From JBCDBL01 sp039183635 (GTDB lineage: Bacteria > Pseudomonadota > Alphaproteobacteria > Caulobacterales > Parvularculaceae), in assembly GCA_039183635.1 (NCBI GenBank), contig JBCDBL010000081.1, forward strand, positions 1-19,769: a stretch of DNA of 19,769 nt, written 5' to 3'. Below, one piece after another: positions 1 to 8,213 of the stretch (positions are counted from its first letter, which is position 1; each line of letters begins with the position of its first letter). The translations under genes and the position numbers were made by a program. The notes below the pieces were generated by a model. The model had not been told where the DNA came from and made no database searches. It worked only from the letters and a program-made list of their open reading frames with translations.

Positions 1-1581
1 ATGATAGACGAAGGCTATATTTTCATAGCACAGGACGAACGCGGACGGTTTGGCTCAGAAGGCGTTTTTGAGCACGTACGGCCCTACCACTCGGAAAGCG
101 ATCCGACAGCCGTCGACGACATTACAGACACACATGATACAATCGATTGGGCGTTGGAAAACGTCAAAGGTCATAATGGATGTGTGGGGCTGAACGGGAA
201 TTCTTATCGAGGCTGGCATGTGATGGCGGGCCTTATTCGCCCGCACCCCGCCGTGAAGGCTGCGGCGCCGTCCGCCGCTTGCTCCGAAGGGTTTATTGGC
301 GACGATTTTTTTCACAACGGCGCTTTCGCTCTCGCGCAGTCTTTGTTGTTTTTCACGCAGCACATGGACCTTTATCCGTTTGAAGCTTATGGGCCTAATC
401 CGCTCACCAACAAGTATACTGATATTGATATTTACGACTTTTATCTTCAGGCTGGAAACATTGAAAATCTGCGTCATTTGTTTCCAACCCCTTCGCCAAT
501 AACTGATGCTGTTTTAGAAAATGATAAGTTTAATGAATATTGGTCCTCGCGTGAGGTTCGGCGTCATTTACACCGAACCCCTGAAGTGGCCGTTTTACAT
601 GTTAACAATTGGTACGATGTAGAAGATCAGTATGGAACGTTAGCGTTTTATCAAGAGATGAAGGCCAGAGATGATAAGGGGTGCGTTAAGATCGCGTCCG
701 GACCGTGGGCCCATGGCGGTTGGCGGTTTGACGAGGGCGACTGTTACGGGCCTTTTCATTTCGGCTCTCCCACAGCTCAGTATTTTCGTGATGAGGTGAT
801 TGGACCGTTTTTTCGTCATCACTTAAAAGGGGGACCTGATCCGCAACTGCCGGGGGCGCTTATGTTCGATGGCGGGCGGAACGCGTGGCGACAATACGAT
901 GTTTGGCCGCCGGCGGGAACGGCGGTGCGCAAGCTTTATTTTCATGCCGACGGCCGGCTGGGTTTTGAGGCGCCGTCAGACGGGACCGCCGCCCGGTCTT
1001 ACCTGAGCGATCCTGCTCATCCCGTACCGTATCTTCCGCGGCCCAATCGCGACGGTTGGCGGGATGATTATCGTATGATCGATCAGTCGTTCACGGCGGA
1101 CCGTGATGACGTGCTGGTGTTTTCAACCGCGCCTTTGGAAGAAGATATTGTGTTGAGCGGCACCGCTTTTGCTGAGCTCTATGCAAGTTCGGAAGGAACA
1201 GATACTGATTTCGTTGTTAAGTTAATTGATGCGTATCCGGAAAACTATGAAGAAGAGGCGTTTCGCGGGTATCAACGCCTCGTTCTAGGCGACATTTTTC
1301 GTGCAAAATTTAGAGAAAGCTATGCTGAACCTCGACCCCTTGTTCCGGGGGAAGCGGCCTTGTGTGAGATCCCTTTGCTTGAGCAGAATTATACGTTCAA
1401 GAAGGGACATCGTATCGTAGCGCATGTACAAAGCAGTTGGTTCCCCTTGTTTGATCGCAACCCTAATACGTTTACGCATATTCCAACGGCGGCGCCCGAA
1501 AGCTTTCAGGCGGTTGTCAATTCCATTTACATGGACCGCCTGCGACCAAGTGCGCTGCGTCTGGAGCTTCTTGAAAGCTGA
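1..1581 (+). CDS. CocE/NonD-family alpha/beta hydrolase, 5' end cut off by the window
   Basis: This is a serine hydrolase of the CocE/NonD (X-Pro dipeptidyl-peptidase S15-like) family, whose members cleave esters or acyl-peptide bonds. The 526 visible residues begin at the conserved QDERGRFGSEG strand, so the usual N-terminal part with its RDGV-type strand is missing; the gene probably starts upstream and the ATG at base 1 is probably internal. The nucleophile is expected at Ser68 in GNSYRG, the acid at Asp206 in NNWYD and the base at His238 in GPWAHGG. The C-terminal half from about residue 300 matches the jelly-roll domain of the family (DIVLSGTAFAELYASSEGTDTDF). Codon use around 400-700 is unusually A/T-rich. 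The gene converges on the TetR gene at 1730-2401. The family is secure; the substrate is unknown. Confidence 0.9.
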   Translation: MIDEGYIFIAQDERGRFGSEGVFEHVRPYHSESDPTAVDDITDTHDTIDWALENVKGHNGCVGLNGNSYRGWHVMAGLIRPHPAVKAAAPSAACSEGFIGDDFFHNGAFALAQSLLFFTQHMDLYPFEAYGPNPLTNKYTDIDIYDFYLQAGNIENLRHLFPTPSPITDAVLENDKFNEYWSSREVRRHLHRTPEVAVLHVNNWYDVEDQYGTLAFYQEMKARDDKGCVKIASGPWAHGGWRFDEGDCYGPFHFGSPTAQYFRDEVIGPFFRHHLKGGPDPQLPGALMFDGGRNAWRQYDVWPPAGTAVRKLYFHADGRLGFEAPSDGTAARSYLSDPAHPVPYLPRPNRDGWRDDYRMIDQSFTADRDDVLVFSTAPLEEDIVLSGTAFAELYASSEGTDTDFVVKLIDAYPENYEEEAFRGYQRLVLGDIFRAKFRESYAEPRPLVPGEAALCEIPLLEQNYTFKKGHRIVAHVQSSWFPLFDRNPNTFTHIPTAAPESFQAVVNSIYMDRLRPSALRLELLES

Positions 1582-1697
1582 TGCGAGTATCGGCGCTCCG
1601 GATCCGGCCTTTGGAGCTGTTTGTACTTTATGTAAGTGAGCTCAATGGGCGCTGGCGGCCTTATGTTTTTGTTTTAGGAGGCTTAAAGCGCGTTGAG

Positions 1698-1745
1698 AAA
1701 AAGTGGATACCGGTTTTGTGCGACACGTTCTAAACCAAAACCGTT
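1698..1745. repeat. Possible interspersed repeat around the 3' end of the TetR gene
   Basis: The stretch AAAAAGTGGATACCGGTTTT followed by an A/C-rich tail resembles, from memory, short repeats common in alphaproteobacterial intergenic regions. The arms GGTTTT and AAAACC can pair across a loop of about 20 nt. It lies between two converging genes and runs into the last codons of the TetR gene, so it may also act as a transcription end. I see no other full copy in this window, so the repeat call rests on recall. Confidence 0.35.
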
Positions 1746-2401
1746 AATCCAGCAGGTTCGGATTTATGCGAATGACTGAATGTTGAATTTAGAACATGAA
1801 CTGTCGCTTCGTTCAGCATGGAAATAATATTTTTTGGGTCTTTATGACTGCGCAAAAAGATTCGGCGCGCCGCGAGCCCGCTTAAGGTCAAGGTGACAAG
1901 GTCACGCGCATCGTCGATCGCCCGTGCGTCGATGTCGGATGTGGAGAACAACCGCAACCATGTGTTTCGAACATCGTCATTCACAGACTGTTGGCGTTTT
2001 AACAATTCTTTATTGAAGGTTGGCTGAGACCGGGAGCCGCGCAAGATCTCGACCATGGCGAGATACGCTTCGGACTGGTAGGCTTTCCATGTGAGGTCTA
2101 TAATTTGCTCGACGCGCGTATTCAGCGGCGCGTTCGGAGAGATGTCCGCGTTCAGGGCGCGTGATAATTCTTCATACGTTCTATTTGCGACAGTCAAAAG
2201 CAAATTCTCTTTGTCGCCGAACAAGTGTTGGACAGCGCCCCATGTGACGCCGGCTTTTTTTGTTATCGCCGTGGCGCGTAGGCCGCTGTAGCCGTTCTCG
2301 TTAACGACTTCAATTGTCGCTTCGATAAGCTTATTCGTTGTGGCGCGCCGGCGTTGTTCCTGGGAGCGTCGGTTCTGTGTTTTGTCCAACTGAGACGTCA
2401 T
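1730..2401 (-). CDS. TetR/AcrR-family transcriptional regulator
   Basis: A 223-residue DNA-binding regulator of the TetR family. Residues about 20-66 form the N-terminal helix-turn-helix domain, with the family pattern of an Ala/Thr-rich first helix, NGYSGLRATAITKKAGVTWG and then VQHLFGDKENLL. The Trp-Gly-Ala-Val-Gln recognition helix differs from the commoner RGAxYxHF form, but the HLFGDKENLL end is typical. The remaining 150 residues are the variable ligand-binding helices, so the effector cannot be predicted. It lies 106 nt downstream of the S12-type hydrolase gene on the same strand and may be cotranscribed or have its own promoter. That spacer holds palindromic sequence. Likely targets are itself and the neighbouring hydrolase genes, which is inference from position. 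Confidence 0.92.
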   Translation of the reverse strand: MTSQLDKTQNRRSQEQRRRATTNKLIEATIEVVNENGYSGLRATAITKKAGVTWGAVQHLFGDKENLLLTVANRTYEELSRALNADISPNAPLNTRVEQIIDLTWKAYQSEAYLAMVEILRGSRSQPTFNKELLKRQQSVNDDVRNTWLRLFSTSDIDARAIDDARDLVTLTLSGLAARRIFLRSHKDPKNIISMLNEATVHVLNSTFSHSHKSEPAGLTVLV

Positions 2402-2412
2402 AGGTCACCAAA

Positions 2413-2445
2413 TCATTTTTACTACTAGCGCACTTGCGAAAATGA
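2413..2445. promoter_or_regulatory. Possible regulator-binding palindrome upstream of the TetR gene
   Basis: The spacer between the hydrolase stop and the TetR start holds two inverted repeats on nearly the same region: an outer pair TCATTTT (2413-2419) and AAAATGA (2439-2445), and an inner pair CGCA-CT-TGCG (2429-2438). Their centres do not coincide exactly, so only one may matter. The position just upstream of the regulator's start suits autoregulation. This is inference. Confidence 0.3.
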
Positions 2446-2507
2446 GACGCTGAAAAGCATTTTTTTGCCTTGCGGGCGTGAAACAGTAAGTGCTTTATCG
2501 CCGTTCT

Positions 2508-4013
2508 TCAATTGCGATATGCAAACAAGGCGCCTTGTGTCGTTGATAAATGAACCGGGCGTCCGTCTGTATCGAGAGTCCAGGTTGCGAAAAACCGCCG
2601 CAACGGCGTGTAAGGCGCCCTGGAAGCCACCTCAAATACAAGGCCATCCCAGTGAAATAGATCATAGCTCGCCGCGCCTGCTTTCAAAATTAATTGATCT
2701 GCATGCAGGACAACCTCCGCATCGCCAAATCCGGTCTCATCTTTATAAGACCCGCATAGAGAAGCAAGAGGCGCGGGGCAGGGTGCGTTTGTTTTGGGGG
2801 GCGCTGACGCCAAGGCCTGGCGATCAGCGTGGACGTTAAACGTTGTTTGGTGGCTTCGAAATTCCTCCAACCAATCGCGATCGCAAAAGCCGAGACGTTC
2901 ATCGACAAGGTGCTGAAACACCGCGCGCGGCAAATAAGCGTTATCGGCGTTCGCTAATATCGCCACGCCGAAGTCATGGTCCGGCAGCATGCCGATTATT
3001 GAGCGAAAGCCATCGATTGAACCGGTGTGGTAGCACACGGCGGCGCCGCGATAACTATGACGATACCATCCAAGAGCGTAGGAGGGCGCTTCCACCCCCT
3101 CCGCACCGAGGCCGATCACGCAGGCCATCTCGTCTTCTCGATAAGGGCCTCGCTCAACCGTATGGGGCGTCGTAAGCTCCCTGATCATGTCTTCCGAGAG
3201 AATTCTGTTATTATTCGCCGCACCTTTATTCAACATCGCTTGCAGCCATGCTGCTAAATCTAATGTACACGTATTAACACCACCTGCTGGCGTTGCGGCT
3301 TCTTCATAGGCCCACAGGATGGGCGTCGGCGCGCCGTTTGACAGTAGGTGCGGGGAGGCGGCGTTTGGATCGGTTCTGGAGGTTTTGTGATTCGCATTCG
3401 TTCGCGTCATGCCGAGCGGCGCCCAAATAGTTTCTTGGGCGAAATCCTCCCAACTTTGTCTGCTGACGGCCTCCACCACCGCGCCTGCGCAGGTAAAGGC
3501 GTCGGAGCAATACCCGTATCCCGCGCGAAAGGAATGGCGAAAGCGTTGCTTGTCCATGCGTGCGATTAAATCTGTTCTGGAGGCGGCGCATCGGCGATGT
3601 CGGCCTTCGGAGCTCTCAACGCCTATCCTGTTGCAAAGAAGGTCGCGCACCGTAATTTCGTCGCTTACCCACGGATCTGCAAGGCGGAACTGCGGCAAGT
3701 ATCGTTTGACGCGATCATCGAGCGACAACGCGCCACAGTCGACCAGGACGCCGATTGTCGCGGCGGCGAAAGTTTTGGAGATGCTTGCTGCAGCGAACAG
3801 CGTCGATGGGTCGACCATATCAGCGCCGCCGGCTTTGCGCACGCCGCCGTTTGCGAATGAGACGCCATCTGAAGATGCAACCGTTATGGCTAAGCCCGGC
3901 TGACGCCATTGTTTGCAAACGCCCTCAAGCCAGGCGGACAGGTGGCGCCCATCATTGTTCTGGCGGGGCGTCATCTGTTGTGGTGTTTCGGCGATGTGAC
4001 CGTTTTGTCTCAT
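2508..4013 (-). CDS. Serine hydrolase, beta-lactamase/S12 (class C) family, with C-terminal extension
   Basis: A 501-residue penicillin-recognising-fold hydrolase; relatives include esterases, D-aminopeptidases and 6-aminohexanoate-dimer hydrolases. The SxxK motif is SISK (Ser77-Lys80), with Ser77 the expected nucleophile. The second motif reads YCS (168-170) where most relatives have YxN, so its Asn is replaced by Ser. The third motif is HTG (329-331) in CYHTGSIDGF. Residues about 405-501 form a beta-rich extension like the DUF3471 domain often fused to these enzymes. No signal peptide is evident from this ATG, and no good ribosome-binding site is visible, so the start is uncertain; the next ATG, at 3974, also lacks one. 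It is divergent from the aldehyde dehydrogenase gene and is followed by the TetR gene. The substrate is unknown. Confidence 0.88.
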   Translation of the reverse strand: MRQNGHIAETPQQMTPRQNNDGRHLSAWLEGVCKQWRQPGLAITVASSDGVSFANGGVRKAGGADMVDPSTLFAAASISKTFAAATIGVLVDCGALSLDDRVKRYLPQFRLADPWVSDEITVRDLLCNRIGVESSEGRHRRCAASRTDLIARMDKQRFRHSFRAGYGYCSDAFTCAGAVVEAVSRQSWEDFAQETIWAPLGMTRTNANHKTSRTDPNAASPHLLSNGAPTPILWAYEEAATPAGGVNTCTLDLAAWLQAMLNKGAANNNRILSEDMIRELTTPHTVERGPYREDEMACVIGLGAEGVEAPSYALGWYRHSYRGAAVCYHTGSIDGFRSIIGMLPDHDFGVAILANADNAYLPRAVFQHLVDERLGFCDRDWLEEFRSHQTTFNVHADRQALASAPPKTNAPCPAPLASLCGSYKDETGFGDAEVVLHADQLILKAGAASYDLFHWDGLVFEVASRAPYTPLRRFFATWTLDTDGRPVHLSTTQGALFAYRN

Positions 4014-4064
4014 GCTTGCGCTTCAAATTGCATTGGTCGCCCAGTTAGGGAAATACATATATAA

Positions 4065-4093
4065 ATTATCACCTAAAAATCCATATGATTCAA
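4065..4093 (-). promoter_or_regulatory. Candidate sigma-70-type promoter for the minus-strand hydrolase
   Basis: Read on the minus strand, a TTGAAT -35 box is followed after exactly 17 nt by a GATAAT -10 box. It lies in the AT-rich 178-bp divergent spacer and would give a leader of roughly 45 nt before the ATG at 4013. Both boxes are near consensus, but AT-rich DNA yields chance matches. Confidence 0.4.
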
Positions 4094-4117
4094 TTATTTA
4101 TCTATCCAAAAAACTTA

Positions 4118-4147
4118 TTTACATTTTGATTGGTATCTAAATACAAT
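4118..4147 (+). promoter_or_regulatory. Candidate sigma-70-type promoter for the aldehyde dehydrogenase gene
   Basis: A TTTACA -35 box is followed after 18 nt by TACAAT, which would place the transcript start near 4154 and give a leader of about 38 nt before the GTG start at 4192. With the opposing candidate at 4065-4093 it would make a compact divergent promoter pair. The match is by eye. Confidence 0.4.
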
Positions 4148-4191
4148 CTCGTTAAACCACTTTGCATTGACATAAAACTCGGGTGTGAAAC

Positions 4192-5622
4192 GTGCGAGAA
4201 ATTGACGCTCTTATTCGTGGTTCGGGCGCCGCCGATTTAAAACGGGAGCGTTTCGCCATCGCCTGCCCGGCATCCGGGGAGACGGTCGCCTTGTGTCACA
4301 CGGCGACTGTTGAGGATGCGCAGGCTGGAATGGCGGCGGCGGCCGAAGCCATGTCGGTTTGGTCGCAACTGCCGGCGTCCAATCGCGCTGACGTTTTGCG
4401 GCGGATCGGGGCGTTTTTGGATGCGCATGCTGCAACCCTTGCAGAGGTGATTACGCAAGAGCAGGGAAAGCCCCTCGGCGAGGCATCGGGGGAGGCGGCC
4501 TTCATTGGCGAGGAATTTCGAATGGCGGCGGAAGAGACTGCGCGCCTTTCCGGTGAAATTCTCGCCTCTGACGATGCGCGCGTAACGCGTCATGTCGCCT
4601 TAGGGCCTATTGGCGTCGCCGCGCTCTTTCCGTCATCGAACTATCCTGCAGCGATTGCGGCGCGTAAAGTTGCTGCGGCGCTGGCGGCGGGCTGCGCTTG
4701 TGTAATGCGCGCGCCGGAAGAGGCGCCGGGGGCGGCTTTTTTCATCGCCGAAGCATGTGCGAAGGCTGGCGCGCCGCCGGGCCTGGTGTGCTGTTTATCG
4801 GGAAACCCGCAGGATGTGACTGCGGCGATGATCGCGGATGAGCGCTGTCGCATCGTGTCTTTTACGGGCTCTGAGCGCGTTGGCCGCAGCGTGCTCGGTC
4901 ATGCGGCCCAGGCGATTAAGCCGTCTATCGTAGAACTTGGCGGCGCTGCGCCTGTTATTGTGTGCGCTGACGCGGATATTGAGCGCGCCGCAGCCTTGGC
5001 GGCGGCGAAAAAACATGAAAACGCTGGTCAGAACTGCGCTGCGCCGAATTACATCCTTGTGGAGCGAGATGCTTACGATGCCTTCGTTGAGGCGTATTGG
5101 GCCCATTGCCGGACGATCCGCGTCGGCCCGGGGAAAGACGAGGGTGTTGCAATGGGGCCTTTGATCAGTGCGCGTGCTGTATCCGCAATGGCGGAGCGCG
5201 AAGCGCGGATGGAGGCCGAAGGCGCTGAGATAAGGCGCTGCCCACTCGATCTGCCGGCGCAAGGGAATTTCGTTGCGCCTTCGATCGCCATATCCATGCC
5301 GGCCGACAGCAATCTCTTGAAAGAAGAAATTTTCGCGCCGCTGACGCCGATCGCCAGCGTTGATACGCTCGATGACGCGATCCGGATCGCAAATGACAGC
5401 GACCTCGGCCTTGTCGGCTACGCCTTCACATCGTCTCAGGAAAAGGCGCAACGCATTATGAACGAGGTGTCCGTGGGCAGCCTTGCCGTTAACAAAACCG
5501 GCGTCGGCGATATTGACGCCCCTTTCGGCGGACTGCGGCGAAGCGGTTACGGCGTAGAGGGCGGGCGTTATGGCGTCGATGCGTTCTTGGTGCGAAAATA
5601 TATTTCGTATCGGCACGTATAG
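4192..5622 (+). CDS. NAD(P)-dependent aldehyde dehydrogenase, succinate-semialdehyde-dehydrogenase-like
   Basis: A 476-residue aldehyde dehydrogenase that should oxidise an aldehyde to its acid in the cytoplasm. The catalytic Cys is Cys282 in NAGQNCAAP, the general base Glu248 in VELGG, the oxyanion-hole Asn150 in SSNYP, and FTGS (224-227) marks the cofactor fold. The EEIF motif and the C-terminal FGGLRRSGYG are typical. Oddities: the Lys that usually binds the NAD(P) ribose (KPxEETP) is Arg173 (MRAPEEAP), and the usual GGKSP after Glu248 reads GGAAP. Overall it resembles succinate-semialdehyde and related short omega-acid semialdehyde dehydrogenases, but substrate cannot be assigned. The start is GTG with a poor ribosome-binding site; no other good start is near. 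It heads a plus-strand series with the hydrolase at 5711. Confidence 0.92.
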   Translation: MREIDALIRGSGAADLKRERFAIACPASGETVALCHTATVEDAQAGMAAAAEAMSVWSQLPASNRADVLRRIGAFLDAHAATLAEVITQEQGKPLGEASGEAAFIGEEFRMAAEETARLSGEILASDDARVTRHVALGPIGVAALFPSSNYPAAIAARKVAAALAAGCACVMRAPEEAPGAAFFIAEACAKAGAPPGLVCCLSGNPQDVTAAMIADERCRIVSFTGSERVGRSVLGHAAQAIKPSIVELGGAAPVIVCADADIERAAALAAAKKHENAGQNCAAPNYILVERDAYDAFVEAYWAHCRTIRVGPGKDEGVAMGPLISARAVSAMAEREARMEAEGAEIRRCPLDLPAQGNFVAPSIAISMPADSNLLKEEIFAPLTPIASVDTLDDAIRIANDSDLGLVGYAFTSSQEKAQRIMNEVSVGSLAVNKTGVGDIDAPFGGLRRSGYGVEGGRYGVDAFLVRKYISYRHV

Positions 5623-5710
5623 GCCGCTAAGTTATCGTGTGTTTGGAACGTTGTCGATTTTAGCTGTTTTAAAAAAGCATAGACCGTACATAACGCGGAT
5701 AGGGGGTGAG

Positions 5711-7708
5711 ATGGCCTTGGTAAGCAAGATGAAGATTTCGATCGTTGGGGCCGCTTTATTTGGCGTTCTGCTGTTTTTATGCGGGCGAGCTGTCGCCGCT
5801 GACCCCCTGCAAGGCGCGCCGGGCGTTGAGGCAAGTTTTGAAGAAGAACAAGATAACCCTGCATCTCTTCTAAATAAGAAAGAGCTTAAGGCTTTCGTCG
5901 ATGGTGTCGTCAAAACTGCGATGGAGGACCATCGCATTGCAGGTGCAGTCGTAGCGGTGGTCACCCCGGACGATACCTTGCTGCTTGAAGGCTATGGGCT
6001 GGCGAACGCCGAAACGGGCGAGACGGTGGATCCGTCCGTGCACTTATTCCGCGTTGCTTCTATCACAAAGCTGTTTACAGCGACTGCGATCATGCAGCTT
6101 GTGGAAGACGGGCGCGTTGATCTTGATGCAGATATCAGAACCTATCTGGGCGATTTAAAATTCGATGACAGGCTTGGCGCCGTTACGGTGTCGCATTTGT
6201 TGACCCATACGCCTGGATTTGAAGATCGTTTCTTCGGCTATTTTGGCGCCAATCCAAAGCTTGAAAATGAACCGCGCGCCCGCCAGTTTGCAGCTCTTGC
6301 GCCCCGCCAGGTGCGTGCGCCCGGCGAGTTGACGTCGTACTCGAATTTTGGTTTCGCCTTACTTGGGGAAATCGTAGCGCGCGTTTCGGGCAAGAGTTAC
6401 GCCCAATATCTTGAAGATGAAATTTTCACGCCCCTGGCGATGGCGCGTTCATCCACATCGATCCGTTCGGCCGCTGTGGGCGAGGAGAGTGCTAAAAACG
6501 AAGCCTTAAGGGCGGCGGAGGCGAAAAGTCATGCCTGGAAGAATGGTTGGTATGCCCCTCAATATTTTCCCGATACGCTTGACCTCATAGAGCCTGAAGG
6601 AAGCCTTTCAACCACGGCGGAAGATATAACACGCTTTATGCAGGTGCATATGAATGCGGGCGCCCTTGACGGCGTATCCGTACTTGCGCCTGAAACGGTC
6701 CGGCGTATGCACCAGCCTTTGTTCAGCCACATGCCTGGCGTAAACGGCAACGCCCATGGGTTTTGGATAGAAGATACTGCGGGTTACGCTTCGATCGCCC
6801 ATAGCGGTTCGATCAACGGCTTTATATCCAATCTCGTATTGATTCCAGAGCTTGGTCTCGGCGTCTTTGTGTCGACGAACACCGAAAGCGGCTCGCGCCT
6901 TGCGCGTTTACCCAACAGGGTGGTGGAGGCGTTTTTTCCAAAACCTGAAGAACATACGCCAAAGGCCGCCCCCGTCTCGAAGGAATGGCTTTCCAAGGTG
7001 GAGGGCGAATTTTTAGGCGCGCGCCGGGTGCAGTCCCGTCTGGGAAAAGTCGCGAGCTTAACTGAAGTTATCAGTATTACGCCGACGCCTGAAGGGGATC
7101 TCCTTGTCTCCGATGGCGCCGGGGCGGATCGCTATACGCCTATTGGCGACGGACGGTTTAAGGCGTTGCGCAATGGTGAGATTATGGGGTTTCAGTTGAC
7201 GCAGAAAGGCAAGGCCAAGTACGTTTTTTTCAGCAACGCCGGTCACAACGGTTTTGAACGTAAAACCTTTTTCGATGAACCTTTGACCTTCTATGCGCCT
7301 TTGGCTTTGGCGGTGCTTGCTTCCGTTTGTGTTCTGATCGGCTACGGCGTTCGTGTGAGGGGATTTGCGCCCAAAAATGCGTCTGGCGTCAGCGACATTG
7401 AAAAAATCGCCGTCCTTGCTTCTGCTATCGCATGTCTGGTGATTGTTATACAAATTGGTCTGACGTTTTCGAACCTTCTCAGTGACATTAATCAACTGTA
7501 TGAAGCGTTCCCAACAAGAGACTTTGTCGTTATGAAGGTCCTCGGGTATGCGTTTGTAGCAATCGTTGCGGCGACCGCTGTTTTGTCGCCGCGCGTTATG
7601 CTGTCGGGCGACCGTTCTATGGTCGGAAAGTTTAGGTACATCGTATACGTTGTTGTGATGTTATTTTTTGTATGGTCGTTGTTCAACTGGAAGCTTTTTG
7701 TGTTTTAA
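5711..7708 (+). CDS. Membrane-anchored serine hydrolase, beta-lactamase/S12 family, with four C-terminal membrane helices
   Basis: A 665-residue exported hydrolase. I place the start at the ATG at 5711 because GGGGTGAG lies directly before it and because it opens a signal sequence (hydrophobic run at about 9-24, Ala-rich end near residue 30); the reading frame is open further upstream but that part overlaps the dehydrogenase gene. Catalytic motifs: SITK (Ser117-Lys120), YSN (210-212) and HSG (364-366). After the catalytic domain a beta-rich stretch (about 425-520) leads to four predicted membrane helices near 528-548, 567-587, 606-626 and 642-660. The catalytic domain should therefore face the periplasm. 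It lies 88 nt after the dehydrogenase gene. Relatives include esterase and penicillin-binding-like proteins; the substrate is unknown. Confidence 0.88.
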   Translation: MALVSKMKISIVGAALFGVLLFLCGRAVAADPLQGAPGVEASFEEEQDNPASLLNKKELKAFVDGVVKTAMEDHRIAGAVVAVVTPDDTLLLEGYGLANAETGETVDPSVHLFRVASITKLFTATAIMQLVEDGRVDLDADIRTYLGDLKFDDRLGAVTVSHLLTHTPGFEDRFFGYFGANPKLENEPRARQFAALAPRQVRAPGELTSYSNFGFALLGEIVARVSGKSYAQYLEDEIFTPLAMARSSTSIRSAAVGEESAKNEALRAAEAKSHAWKNGWYAPQYFPDTLDLIEPEGSLSTTAEDITRFMQVHMNAGALDGVSVLAPETVRRMHQPLFSHMPGVNGNAHGFWIEDTAGYASIAHSGSINGFISNLVLIPELGLGVFVSTNTESGSRLARLPNRVVEAFFPKPEEHTPKAAPVSKEWLSKVEGEFLGARRVQSRLGKVASLTEVISITPTPEGDLLVSDGAGADRYTPIGDGRFKALRNGEIMGFQLTQKGKAKYVFFSNAGHNGFERKTFFDEPLTFYAPLALAVLASVCVLIGYGVRVRGFAPKNASGVSDIEKIAVLASAIACLVIVIQIGLTFSNLLSDINQLYEAFPTRDFVVMKVLGYAFVAIVAATAVLSPRVMLSGDRSMVGKFRYIVYVVVMLFFVWSLFNWKLFVF

Positions 7709-7797
7709 AGCTAAACTGCGATTTTTTAAGCTATGTCGGCGCGGTCCATTTTGAAACTGGCCGCATGTCTAACTCCTCAATGATATTGGAGAAGTGA

Positions 7798-8151
7798 ATG
7801 AAGCTGCGTGCAGCTGTAATATCTCCATCTACGCAATGCGTTTGGGCCGCAGAAGAGGAGTATTTGTTACAAGGGGCGACGCAAGCGCCCGTCGTGCATA
7901 GCGTGTCTTTCGGTTATTAAGATATTGATGAATGGCAGGTCGTGGCCCTCGGTGAAGCCCAAGGCCATATCTATGGGGCGCATACGAACCCGACCGTTCA
8001 CGCCTTCGAGGAGAAAATACGCCTGCTTGAAAGCGTTGAAGCAGCGACAAGCGCCGCCACCGGTATGGGGATCATAAGCTCAGCTCTCTTTACGCTTTTG
8101 TCGCCAGGAAAACGGGTTGTTTCCGTCAAGGACACCTACACACCCTTGTAA
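7798..8151 (+). pseudogene. Truncated, interrupted 5' remnant of a cystathionine gamma-synthase-family (Cys/Met metabolism PLP enzyme) gene
   Basis: From the ATG at 7798, preceded by TTGGAGAAG, one frame encodes about 117 residues that follow the N-terminal third of cystathionine gamma-synthase/O-acetylhomoserine sulfhydrylase-type enzymes: GATQAPVVHSVSFGY, then HIYGAHTNPTVHAFEEKIRL, then an SAATGMGIISSALFTLL strand and VVSVKDTY. An in-frame TAA at 7918-7920 interrupts it at the FGY|DIDEW position. After DTYTPL the frame ends in TAA TAA TAG, just before the place where relatives continue with the GG(T/S) substrate loop. The PLP lysine and the C-terminal two thirds (about 280 residues) are absent, so no activity is possible. 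No sequence resembling the missing part is seen before the next gene at 8214. A natural ribosome-binding site and start suggest recent decay. Confidence 0.85.
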
Positions 8152-8213
8152 TAATAGCTGCTGTCGCTATTCATAAAAAGCTTGATATAAAGATTCTTGT
8201 TGAGGGGCAGGCT

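Noticed and set aside
4795..5616. 273-codon open frame on the minus strand opposite the aldehyde dehydrogenase gene
   Set aside because: It is fully antisense to a gene with intact family motifs, has no recognisable domain and no ribosome-binding site; GC-rich third positions create such frames.
5570..5710. Upstream extension of the membrane hydrolase to an ATG at 5570
   Set aside because: It overlaps the end of the dehydrogenase gene, would put 47 residues before the signal sequence and has a poorer ribosome-binding site than 5711.
7918..7920. Programmed readthrough of the TAA in the PLP-enzyme remnant
   Set aside because: The frame also lacks the C-terminal two thirds and the PLP lysine, so readthrough would not give an active enzyme; decay is simpler.
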